Positions 1-6,161 of a DNA stretch of 18,486 nucleotides are shown here, piece by piece. The stretch's first letter is position 1; every line of letters starts with the position of its first letter. The notes beneath the pieces were generated by a model that was not told the origin of the DNA, did not search any database, and saw only the letters and a program-made list of their open reading frames with translations. This DNA comes from JBBQKF01 sp038326615 (GTDB lineage: Bacteria; Bacillota; Clostridia; Saccharofermentanales; UBA5734). The translations under genes and the position numbers were made by a program. The DNA lies in contig JBBQKF010000063.1 of assembly GCA_038326615.1 (NCBI GenBank), forward strand, positions 1-18,486, written 5' to 3'.

Positions 1-4
1 TTTC

Positions 5-13
5 TGTTATAAT
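5..13 (+). promoter_or_regulatory. candidate extended -10 promoter element
   Basis: TG-T-TATAAT matches an extended -10 box, about 93 bases before the first gene. Any -35 box would lie at or before the window edge and cannot be seen. It is the only good promoter-like element upstream of the symporter operon. Confidence 0.4.
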
Positions 14-14
14 T

Positions 15-95
15 ACCACACACCCTGTGGGTCGGTTTCCTCTGTTTTCGATCAACACCTTGCACCCGACCCCACTGTGTTGTCCCCATGTGTTA
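15..95. repeat. degenerate GTCCCC/GTGT repeat with inverted arms
   Basis: GTGGGTCGG at 27-35 pairs with CCGACCCCAC at 66-75 apart from one extra C. The segment ends in GTCCCCATGTGT, a diverged form of the ACCGTCCCCTTGTGT motif found at 4467-4514 and 5969-6027. The AGGAGA ribosome site of the symporter gene follows directly. It is probably a decayed copy of that dispersed hairpin repeat now serving as a 5' leader. Confidence 0.5.
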
Positions 96-105
96 GGAGA
101 GTTTA

Positions 106-1545
106 ATGGAAATATTATCACTTAAAAATATTCCGATGACCGATAAGATAAGCTATGGAATGGGCAATCTGACATATGGAATTATTTCACAGATGGTAGG
201 GACCTATATGGTTTTTTACGCAACTGCGGTTCTTGGACTTCCCGGAGGTATCATCGGAACGGTTGTTAGTATTAGTGTTTTGTGGGACGCGATATCTGAT
301 CCTCTCATGGGGTACATTTCGGATATAACAAAATTGAAGTATTTTGGCAGGCGCCATCTTTATATACTCATTGGAAGTATAACGCTTGCGATTTTCAATT
401 TTATGATTTGGGCGATAAGCCCTGAGTGGTCAACGGTTGCAAAGGTATCTGCAATTTTCGTTTTGATGTTGCTTATTAAAACTGCGTCAACTGTTTTTGC
501 AACACCTTTTACTGCACTTGGAGCTGAACTTTCATGTGATTATAACGAGCGAACTTCGATTCAAGGAATTAGAACAATATTTTTCCTAATCGGATTGATG
601 TTTGCAACAATAATGGGATTTTTAGTATTTTTCAGACCGACTCCCGAATTTCCTAAAGGGCTGCTTAACCCAATCGCATACCGAAACATGGGAATCGTCT
701 CTTCTTTGATAGCTCTTGTATTTGGACTTGTCTGTTATTTCAGAACGCGAAAATACATTCCGCACCTTCCAGTATCACATCTTTCGGAAGTTGAAAAGGG
801 AAGTTTTAAGAAGCTCTTTGTAAGTTTTGCCGTTGCACTCAAAAATGTAAGTTACAGACACATCATTTTTGCATATTTGCTTACTAATATTTCGTCGGCG
901 CTTATAAATACGCTTGGAATTCACGTATTTACCTATACTTTTAAGTTGAACAGCAAGGACATTGGTGTGATTTTTGGAGTTCTTTTCGTAGTCAGTATTT
1001 TGTCCCAACCTTTGTGGGTTAAAATTTCCGCGCGTATTGACAAAAGGGGCGCAATGTTAGCAGGGATTTTTGCAAGTTTAGTGGCGAGTGTTGTATTGCT
1101 TGGTTTTGTGTTTGCAAGAAATTATATTGCAGGCCAGATGATTTTTATGATTCCGTTTGCGATTATTGTCGGATTTGGTTCAGGAGCGCTTTTTTCTATA
1201 CCATATTCTATGATTGCTGACACGATTGATGTTGACGAGCTAAAAACAGGCTTTCGCCACGAAGGCGTTTATTATGGGAGCCTGACTTTTTTCTATAAAT
1301 TTTCACAAGCTATTACAATTTTTATTCTTGGACTGATCCTTCAGTTGGTAAAATTTAACAGCGAAGCGAAGGTTCAGCCAGATAGCACGGTTTTGATTCT
1401 TGGTCTTACCATTGCGGTTGGCGGGATTATTGCACTGACTTTAGCCGGCCTTATGTATTTGAAATATGATTTGAATAAAGAGAAAATTAGCGAAATACAA
1501 GCCATGATCGAGAAAAAAGCGCAGGATTCGCATTTGGAGCAGTAA
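106..1545 (+). CDS. GPH-family (MelB-like) sugar:cation symporter
   Basis: This 479-residue polytopic membrane protein probably imports a glycoside, pentoside or hexuronide together with Na+ or H+. It carries the GPH signature in the loop after helix 2 (WDAISDPLMGYISD at about 60-73, then FGRRHLYILIG), and its length and roughly twelve hydrophobic segments fit the family. A second family-like segment near residues 380-400 includes DTIDVDELKTGFRHEGVYYG. The ATG at 106 is chosen because AGGAGA lies 5 bases upstream; the internal ATG at 136 has no ribosome site. The EamA gene follows after 20 bases, so the two are probably co-transcribed. The substrate is unknown: no glycosidase or sugar kinase is nearby. 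The adjacent AraC and URO-D genes are not clearly linked to it. Confidence 0.9.
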   Translation: MEILSLKNIPMTDKISYGMGNLTYGIISQMVGTYMVFYATAVLGLPGGIIGTVVSISVLWDAISDPLMGYISDITKLKYFGRRHLYILIGSITLAIFNFMIWAISPEWSTVAKVSAIFVLMLLIKTASTVFATPFTALGAELSCDYNERTSIQGIRTIFFLIGLMFATIMGFLVFFRPTPEFPKGLLNPIAYRNMGIVSSLIALVFGLVCYFRTRKYIPHLPVSHLSEVEKGSFKKLFVSFAVALKNVSYRHIIFAYLLTNISSALINTLGIHVFTYTFKLNSKDIGVIFGVLFVVSILSQPLWVKISARIDKRGAMLAGIFASLVASVVLLGFVFARNYIAGQMIFMIPFAIIVGFGSGALFSIPYSMIADTIDVDELKTGFRHEGVYYGSLTFFYKFSQAITIFILGLILQLVKFNSEAKVQPDSTVLILGLTIAVGGIIALTLAGLMYLKYDLNKEKISEIQAMIEKKAQDSHLEQ

Positions 1546-1565
1546 ATTTAGGAAGATGTGTTTAA

Positions 1566-2474
1566 ATGAAAATTAGAAATATTGCTCTTTTAATATTATT
1601 ATCAGCAATTTGGGGTGGATCATTTATATTTATGCGATTGCTCTCGCCTGTTTTCGGCGCCGCCGGGACTGCATGCCTTAGAGCCTTGATTGCAGGAGTT
1701 TTCATGATTTCGTTTTATAAATTGACAAAATACAAAATCGAATGGAAGCGCGACTGGAAATTGCTTTTACTTATAGGAATTATCAATTCAGCTATACCGT
1801 TTTTTTGTTATTCTTTTGCTGCTTTGTATTTGCCTGCTTCTCTTTCGGTAATTATTAACAGCATGTCGCCGATGTTTGGCGCTATATTTGCTGCAATAAT
1901 TTTAAAAGAACGATTAACAATTGAGAAGGTCTTTGGCCTTGTTCTTGGCACGACCGGCGTTGCAATAATAACTGGGAGCAAATCTGTTGAAAGCGGAGTA
2001 TTTGTTTATTTATCCATAGGAGCATGCCTTCTTGCAACGGTGTGTTATGGATTATCCGGAGCAATTATTAAAAAATATGCGCAGAAAATTGAGTCAAAAG
2101 CCATGGCAGGCGGAAGTCAACTTTTTGCAGGACTTGCATTATTACCTTTTCTTCTTATTAACGGAACGACTTCTGCTATTAGTGTAAATGTTGCGCTTTT
2201 AGCAATAGCCTTTGCTGTTTTATGCAGTGCGCTTGCATATCTTATTTATTATCATTTAATGAAAGAAATTGGCCCGATTAAAACTTTAACAGTAACTTTC
2301 ATAATGCCTGTTTTCGGAATATTTTGGGGCTGGTTAATTTTAGATGAAAAAATGTTTCCACAAATGCTTGTCGGAGGTGTAATAATTTTAGCTGGAACAT
2401 TTTTAGTGGTTCGTCCGAAAAAGGATTTTGTTGACAAAACAATTTATAGTGATATCTTGAAGTCATATAAGTGA
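1566..2474 (+). CDS. EamA/DMT-superfamily permease
   Basis: The 302-residue product has about ten hydrophobic helices arranged as two EamA repeats (about 4-135 and 148-283). The first repeat opens with the typical SAIWGGSFIFMR. The second has SALAYLIYYHLMKEIGP and a GWLILDEK end matching AIILKERLT of the first half. Members of this family export amino acids, nucleosides or other metabolites; nothing in the sequence identifies the substrate. AGGAAG lies 10 bases before the ATG. It sits 20 bases after the symporter and 16 bases before the next membrane gene, consistent with one operon. The Lys-rich cytoplasmic tail is normal for the family. Confidence 0.88.
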   Translation: MKIRNIALLILLSAIWGGSFIFMRLLSPVFGAAGTACLRALIAGVFMISFYKLTKYKIEWKRDWKLLLLIGIINSAIPFFCYSFAALYLPASLSVIINSMSPMFGAIFAAIILKERLTIEKVFGLVLGTTGVAIITGSKSVESGVFVYLSIGACLLATVCYGLSGAIIKKYAQKIESKAMAGGSQLFAGLALLPFLLINGTTSAISVNVALLAIAFAVLCSALAYLIYYHLMKEIGPIKTLTVTFIMPVFGIFWGWLILDEKMFPQMLVGGVIILAGTFLVVRPKKDFVDKTIYSDILKSYK

Positions 2475-2490
2475 CAGGGAGGGATGTGTT

Positions 2491-3045
2491 ATGGATAGAC
2501 AAAAAAGGACCTTCTTTCAAAGTTTTGTACTTTATTCTAGCTTTATTTTTGGAATTTACAGCTTGATTATATCAATAATTTTTGGAAGTGCATTTTTGAA
2601 ATCTACACTATTTACATTATCGGTCATAGGTGTGAGTGATAATGGAGGGATGTTTACTCTTAAAGCATTTGAAAAGATTTTTAGCCTGCCGACAAACCAG
2701 CTTGTATCATTTGGTGCGATGTTTTTATCTTCGGTATTTCTGTTTTCGATGACAATTTATTTTTTGGTAAAAGTAATGCTAAACGGGTTTGAAAACACAA
2801 GTGCAATCGCAATCATTTTCATATCTGCTGCCGTAAACATCGCACTGTTTTTAATAATACCTCCGCAGTCATACACCCTAGGACTATTGCTTAATTTAAA
2901 ACTGTTTATTACTTCTATTGACATGGATTATATAACGAAATCATTTGCTTTTAGATTGCTTTTTAATCCTGTTTGTAGTAGTATCCTTTTAATAATTTCC
3001 TGCATTTTAAATATTATTTCGATAAGAAAAAGTTTTAAAAAATGA
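2491..3045 (+). CDS. unrecognised small polytopic membrane protein
   Basis: The product is 184 residues with four or five hydrophobic segments (about 12-38, 72-95, 102-121, 125-140 and 155-177) and a basic C-terminus (RKSFKK). I do not recognise a family and see no catalytic motif. A strong CAGGGAGGG ribosome site lies 7 bases before the ATG, which argues for real translation. It starts 16 bases after the EamA gene, so it is probably the third gene of the same operon and may be an accessory or unrelated membrane protein. It ends just before a small hairpin and a degenerate GTCTCC repeat. Confidence 0.65.
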   Translation: MDRQKRTFFQSFVLYSSFIFGIYSLIISIIFGSAFLKSTLFTLSVIGVSDNGGMFTLKAFEKIFSLPTNQLVSFGAMFLSSVFLFSMTIYFLVKVMLNGFENTSAIAIIFISAAVNIALFLIIPPQSYTLGLLLNLKLFITSIDMDYITKSFAFRLLFNPVCSSILLIISCILNIISIRKSFKK

Positions 3046-3048
3046 CAA

Positions 3049-3067
3049 AGACGAACCGTCTCCTTTT
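3049..3067 (+). terminator. weak hairpin and degenerate repeat after the transporter operon
   Basis: AGACG-AAC-CGTCT (3049-3061) forms a 5-bp stem with a 3-base loop, followed by CCTTTT. It begins 3 bases after the preceding stop codon. ACCGTCTCC also resembles the dispersed ACCGTCCCC repeat, so this may be a repeat remnant acting as a weak terminator. The stem is short and the T-tract poor. Confidence 0.3.
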
Positions 3068-3190
3068 GCTGTTATAAATTGATTTTGATTTTCACACACA
3101 ACAATAATAGCATTTTGTCAGGCATTACTGTTTTAACCCTGTTAATATTTTCTAAAATTATAATCCGCTTTTAGCCTGATTTAGCAAGAA

Positions 3191-3230
3191 GCCCCTGAAA
3201 TCTCCCACCTCATAGTCGGTGAGAGTAGGT
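3191..3230. repeat. imperfect hairpin between convergent genes
   Basis: CTCCCACC (3202-3209) pairs with GGTGAGAG (3218-3225) with one mismatch around an 8-base loop. GAAGCCCCTGAAATC lies immediately to the left. There is no T-tract on either strand. The layout resembles the imperfect hairpin at the ends of IS200/IS605-type elements from memory, but no transposase or tnpB fragment is present, so this is at most a remnant. The remaining bases of the 3046-3252 gap show nothing else. Confidence 0.35.
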
Positions 3231-3252
3231 CAGTATTTGCTACGAATGCTCT

Positions 3253-4128
3253 CTATTTTTTGCTGCCTTCTCGGAATTTTGTTGGCGTAAGACTTGTTTT
3301 GTCGCGGAACTGCCGTGAAAAGAAAAATATATTTTGATACCCACAAAGTGCCGCGATTTCGGCGATTGATTTGTTTGAATATAAAAGAAGATTCATTGCC
3401 TTGTTGATTCTTAAATCGATCTGATATTCCTTTACCGACATGCCAGTGGTTTCTCTGACAATCCTATTTATAGTGTTGGGGTGATAGTTAAATATTTTAG
3501 AAATATCTTTGATTGATATAAAAACATCTTGATTTTCTGCAAGATATTTCAATATTTCCTGATATTTTATACTTCCTTGTCCCTTAGAAATCTCGTAAAT
3601 TTGAATCTGCTTAATTATGAAGGATTTGAGTAAAGTGTTGCAATAGTACTGCGAATGGATTGTCTTATTAGTAAACGAATCAATCATTTCCTGAATAAGA
3701 AAAATTGAAAAATGGTTCGAAAGTATATTTGTTTTGGGCGGAAAAAATTTTATTATTTCAGACTTGGCAAGTTCTATGTCAAAGTTGTCAGGAGCTGCAG
3801 AATCGGGGCTTTCAATCCTATTTTCAATCCTCTCATCAGTCCTCTCAACTAAATACATTTCTTCTTCCCAAAAGAAAAAATCTATTCCTGAAAGCACAAA
3901 TGGATTATCTATTGATGCTATTATTGTATTTCCTAAAAGCATAGGACAAAAGAAAAGATCGCCCTCATTCCCTTCATAAGTCGTTGAATCAATTATGAAT
4001 TTTCCGGTTCCACTGTGGACATATAGGAAATAGTGATTGTTAGTAAATCGCTCTTTTGTCGCAAATTCTTTTTCACAAGTAAAAAGGTTTATAGTCTCAA
4101 GATGTGGTGTCAAAGTTTCGTAAATCAT
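3253..4128 (-). CDS. AraC-family transcriptional regulator
   Basis: The 291-residue protein has a cupin-like N-terminal effector domain (about 10-100; HSGTGKFIIDSTTYEGNEGD is the typical turn) and a C-terminal double helix-turn-helix domain (about 195-288). The latter ends in the family signature SIAEIAALCGYQNIFFFSRQ...TPTKFRE. It probably binds a sugar or related ligand and controls neighbouring genes. GGAAGGAGAT lies about 9 bases upstream of the ATG. It is divergent from the URO-D-like gene, and the intervening region is rich in palindromes, so that gene is the natural target; autoregulation is also likely. Both points are inference from layout. A role in controlling the symporter operon downstream of it is possible but not shown. 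Confidence 0.9.
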   Translation of the reverse strand: MIYETLTPHLETINLFTCEKEFATKERFTNNHYFLYVHSGTGKFIIDSTTYEGNEGDLFFCPMLLGNTIIASIDNPFVLSGIDFFFWEEEMYLVERTDERIENRIESPDSAAPDNFDIELAKSEIIKFFPPKTNILSNHFSIFLIQEMIDSFTNKTIHSQYYCNTLLKSFIIKQIQIYEISKGQGSIKYQEILKYLAENQDVFISIKDISKIFNYHPNTINRIVRETTGMSVKEYQIDLRINKAMNLLLYSNKSIAEIAALCGYQNIFFFSRQFRDKTSLTPTKFREGSKK

Positions 4129-4201
4129 ATTATATTATATCTCCTTCCTAATAATTAGAAAAGTATAAAAACAGGATGCATAGAGTTAGAGTTCTTCTGA
4201 C

Positions 4202-4347
4202 CTCAAGTGGTCGATTCTTAAACACTTGGAGATAAATGTTTTGTGTTCTGATTTCGAAACTAACTCAGCAATATATTAGACCAATGCAAAAACAGATAAT
4301 ACTTCAACTAGTGGCTCAAAGCATTGGTTTTAAACTCCTGTTTAAAA
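4202..4347. promoter_or_regulatory. palindrome cluster in the divergent upstream region
   Basis: Three inverted repeats lie between the AraC-type regulator and the URO-D-like gene. CTCAAGTG (4202-4209) faces CACTTGGAG (4223-4231). ACCAATGC (4280-4287) exactly mirrors GCATTGGT (4321-4328). TTTTAAAC-TCCT-GTTTAAAA (4328-4347) is a perfect 8-bp-arm palindrome. The last lies about 23 bases upstream of the candidate -35 box of the URO-D-like gene. AraC proteins usually bind direct repeats, so the cognate regulator is uncertain. The rest of the 4129-4370 interval is AT-rich with no other clear feature. Confidence 0.4.
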
Positions 4348-4370
4348 TAATATCACAAAAATATCAAAAA

Positions 4371-4398
4371 TTGTATAAAAATGTGTGATTAGTATAAA
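4371..4398 (+). promoter_or_regulatory. candidate promoter for the URO-D-like gene
   Basis: TTGTAT (4371-4376) and TATAAA (4393-4398) are separated by 16 bases, giving a plausible vegetative promoter. Transcription would start near 4405, leaving a leader of about 120 bases that contains two tandem hairpins. Confidence 0.45.
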
Positions 4399-4456
4399 AT
4401 GGTGTTTTATTTGTGTATATTAAAAATTCAATATGAAAAGTATAATGTAATTAAAA

Positions 4457-4514
4457 ACACAAGTGAACTGTCCCCTTGTGTCCAGAAAACACAAGAAAAC
4501 CGTCCCCTTGTGTC
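4457..4514 (+). repeat. two tandem ACACAAG/CTTGTGT hairpins with the GTCCCC motif
   Basis: ACACAAG at 4457-4463 pairs with CTTGTGT at 4475-4481, and ACACAAG at 4489-4495 pairs with CTTGTGT at 4507-4513. Both hairpins have 7-bp perfect stems and 11-base loops ending in GTCCC. The second is followed after one base by AGGAGG, the ribosome site of the next gene. These are the cleanest copies of a repeat also seen at 82-93 and 5969-6027. Confidence 0.8.
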
Positions 4515-4524
4515 AGGAGGATTT

Positions 4525-5625
4525 ATGATAACGATTAAAAAAGCAAATGAAACAATGACTGCAAAAGAAAGAGTCCTTAAAACATTTAATCTTGAGAAAA
4601 CCGACCGTGTTACTATTGGGTACGAGGCAAATCCTGTAATTCACAACAAACTTGCAAATGAACTTGGGATAAAAAATGGAGATTATGAGCAGGTGTTTAA
4701 AGCACTTGGAGTTGATTATCGCGGAGTTGGCGCACCTTACATCGGGCCTAAACTCTTCGAGAATGTTCCTGGACGGGAACGCAATCCGGTTGACGGGTTT
4801 CTGACACGATGGGTGGAGAATGAATCAGGTGGCTATGAGGATTTCTGCGATTATCCACTTGCTGGAGCAGACTCAGAGACGATTGCAAACTTTCCAGTGC
4901 CGAGTGCTGATTTTTTTGACTACTCAGTTATTAAAGATCAGATAGAATATAACAAGGATTATGCGATTTATATTGGGAATGCCGGTGTGCCAGATATTAT
5001 AAATTCTACGGGCAGAATTATGGGTATGGAAGATACTCTTGTAAATCTTATGATTGATGACGAAGCAACTTTGATTTTTCTTAACAAACGAATGGATTTT
5101 CAAATTAAAATGATGGAACGAATTCTTGAACAGAACAAAGGGAAAATCGATTTTATGTGGCTTGGTGAAGACCTTGGGACACAACATTCACCTATGATAA
5201 GTCTTGATTTATACAGACGAGTCTTACGCCCAATCCACCAGCAATTCGTTGATCTTGCTAAAGCTTATAAAATTCCGACGATTATACATACCTGTGGTAG
5301 TTCGAGCTGGGCGTATGAAGATTTTATCGAAATGGGCATTAACGCTGTTGATACGTTACAACCTGAAGCAACTAATATGAGTCCTTCATATCTAAAAGAA
5401 AAATTTGGCGGCAGACTGTCTTTCCGTGGATGTATTTCTACCGCAGGCCCTTTAGCATACGGAACTGCACAGGAAACTGCCAAAAATGTCAAAGAAACTC
5501 TCGAAATAATGATGAAGGGGTACGGATATCATTTTGCACCAACTCATATGATTCAAGATAATTCACCAGTGGAAAATGTTATTGCGATGTATCAGGCTGG
5601 TCACGATTTTGGAGTTTACAAATAG
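4525..5625 (+). CDS. uroporphyrinogen-decarboxylase-fold (MtaA-like) methyltransferase family protein
   Basis: The start is placed at the ATG at 4525, 4 bases after AGGAGG. An in-frame ATG at 4399 would only translate the hairpin repeats into an atypical 42-residue extension. The 366-residue product has the URO-D fold with His255-Thr-Cys257 (IIHTCGSS) and Cys303 (FRGC). This is the H-x-C...C zinc set of corrinoid-dependent methyltransferases such as MtaA, not the Arg/Asp-rich site of haem HemE. Members bind thiols or methylated corrinoids; many clostridial paralogues have no known substrate. No corrinoid-binding protein or methyltransferase partner lies in the window. It is divergent from the AraC-type gene, which probably controls it (inference). 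Confidence 0.82.
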   Translation: MITIKKANETMTAKERVLKTFNLEKTDRVTIGYEANPVIHNKLANELGIKNGDYEQVFKALGVDYRGVGAPYIGPKLFENVPGRERNPVDGFLTRWVENESGGYEDFCDYPLAGADSETIANFPVPSADFFDYSVIKDQIEYNKDYAIYIGNAGVPDIINSTGRIMGMEDTLVNLMIDDEATLIFLNKRMDFQIKMMERILEQNKGKIDFMWLGEDLGTQHSPMISLDLYRRVLRPIHQQFVDLAKAYKIPTIIHTCGSSSWAYEDFIEMGINAVDTLQPEATNMSPSYLKEKFGGRLSFRGCISTAGPLAYGTAQETAKNVKETLEIMMKGYGYHFAPTHMIQDNSPVENVIAMYQAGHDFGVYK

Positions 5626-5633
5626 GAAAAAAT

Positions 5634-5795
5634 GATTATCGCGTTTACTCAGTAAGTATTAAAAATTCATTATTCTATTGAAATATTTGAGAAATCACTA
5701 TTTCTACAATATCTACAATATCATTTTGGGAGTTACGGTGCATTCTTAATATATATATCAAAAATTTTTGGCCATACCGAGTAAAAGCTATAGTT
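5634..5795. repeat. dispersed ~130-bp repeat copy with inverted end motifs
   Basis: The right end, 5776-5794, shares 17 of 19 bases with 15766-15784 (consensus ACYGAGTAAAMGCTATAGT). The left end, 5641-5654, read on the minus strand, matches 15765-15778 in all 14 bases. The two ends in this segment are therefore inverted repeats about 160 bp apart. GGGAGTTAC (5728-5736) lies 47 bases before the right motif, and GGAAGTTAC lies 44 bases before it at 15721. It starts 8 bases after the URO-D-like stop codon. No transposase is seen. Other DNA in 5626-5870 is AT-rich with short TCTACAATA repeats. Confidence 0.5.
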
Positions 5796-5870
5796 TCGTA
5801 GGAAAATTTGTTTTTAAAAAAGTTAATTAGATTATAAATGGAAATAAATTCCACTTATATTGCAAATACT

Positions 5871-5933
5871 AGAGGGACGGCTTTTTGACTGGCGTGATTG
5901 TCAGTGTGCAAAAGAGTCGTCCTCTTGCTTTTT
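5871..5933 (+). terminator. long imperfect hairpin with a T-run
   Basis: AGAGGGACGGCTTTTTG (5871-5887) pairs, with one bulged G and G-T pairs, with CAAAAGAGTCGTCCTCT (5909-5925). ACTG/CAGT extends the inner stem. A TGCTTTTTA tract follows, so it could terminate the URO-D-like transcript about 250 bases past its stop. The GGGACGG core links it to the dispersed GTCCCC repeats. Confidence 0.5.
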
Positions 5934-5946
5934 AGGCGAATTCCAC

Positions 5947-6027
5947 CTTGTGTTGGAACACAGAAGGCACCGTCCCCTTTGTGTTGTCCGAAGCAACCGT
6001 CCCCTTTGTGTTGTCCCCTTTGTGTCC
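5947..6027 (+). repeat. cluster of ACCGTCCCCTTTGTGTT repeats
   Basis: ACCGTCCCCTTTGTGTTGTCC occurs at 5969 onward and again at 5996 onward, the second followed by another CCCCTTTGTGTCC. TTGTGTT/AACACA arms at 5950-5962, and AACACA (5957-5962) with TGTGTT (5980-5985), can pair. All copies have the same strand orientation as those at 4467 and 4499. The cluster lies directly upstream of the PhoP-box-like array. Confidence 0.75.
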
Positions 6028-6030
6028 TGT

Positions 6031-6094
6031 TTTACTTAGAACTTACATAGATTTAATCAATCCTAACTTAGAAATAACAAAAAAACGGTAATAT
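6031..6094 (+). promoter_or_regulatory. PhoP-box-like 11-bp repeats and -10 box
   Basis: An imperfect 11-bp period runs TTTACTTAGAA, CTTACATAGAT, TTAATCAATCC, TAACTTAGAAA, then TAACA (6031-6079). TAATAT (6089-6094), a fair -10 box, follows 9 bases later. No good -35 box is present. Firmicute PhoP boxes are TTAACA-like hexamers repeated every 11 bp, placed where the -35 would be. The downstream genes are phosphate-acquisition genes, which supports this reading. The match of each repeat is only partial, so the assignment is inference. Confidence 0.5.
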
Positions 6095-6161
6095 CTCTAA
6101 CATTACATAAGTAAAATGAGGATGACTGTAAAAGAATTATTTTTAAGGGGGATTAAAGAGT

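Noticed and set aside
3191..3230. Complete IS200/IS605 element
   Set aside because: Only one hairpin resembling an element end is present; no transposase or accessory gene lies between 3046 and 3252.
4399..4524. N-terminal extension of the URO-D-like protein from the ATG at 4399
   Set aside because: The extension overlaps the candidate promoter and translates the hairpin repeats. The internal ATG at 4525 has AGGAGG at ideal spacing and matches the family start.
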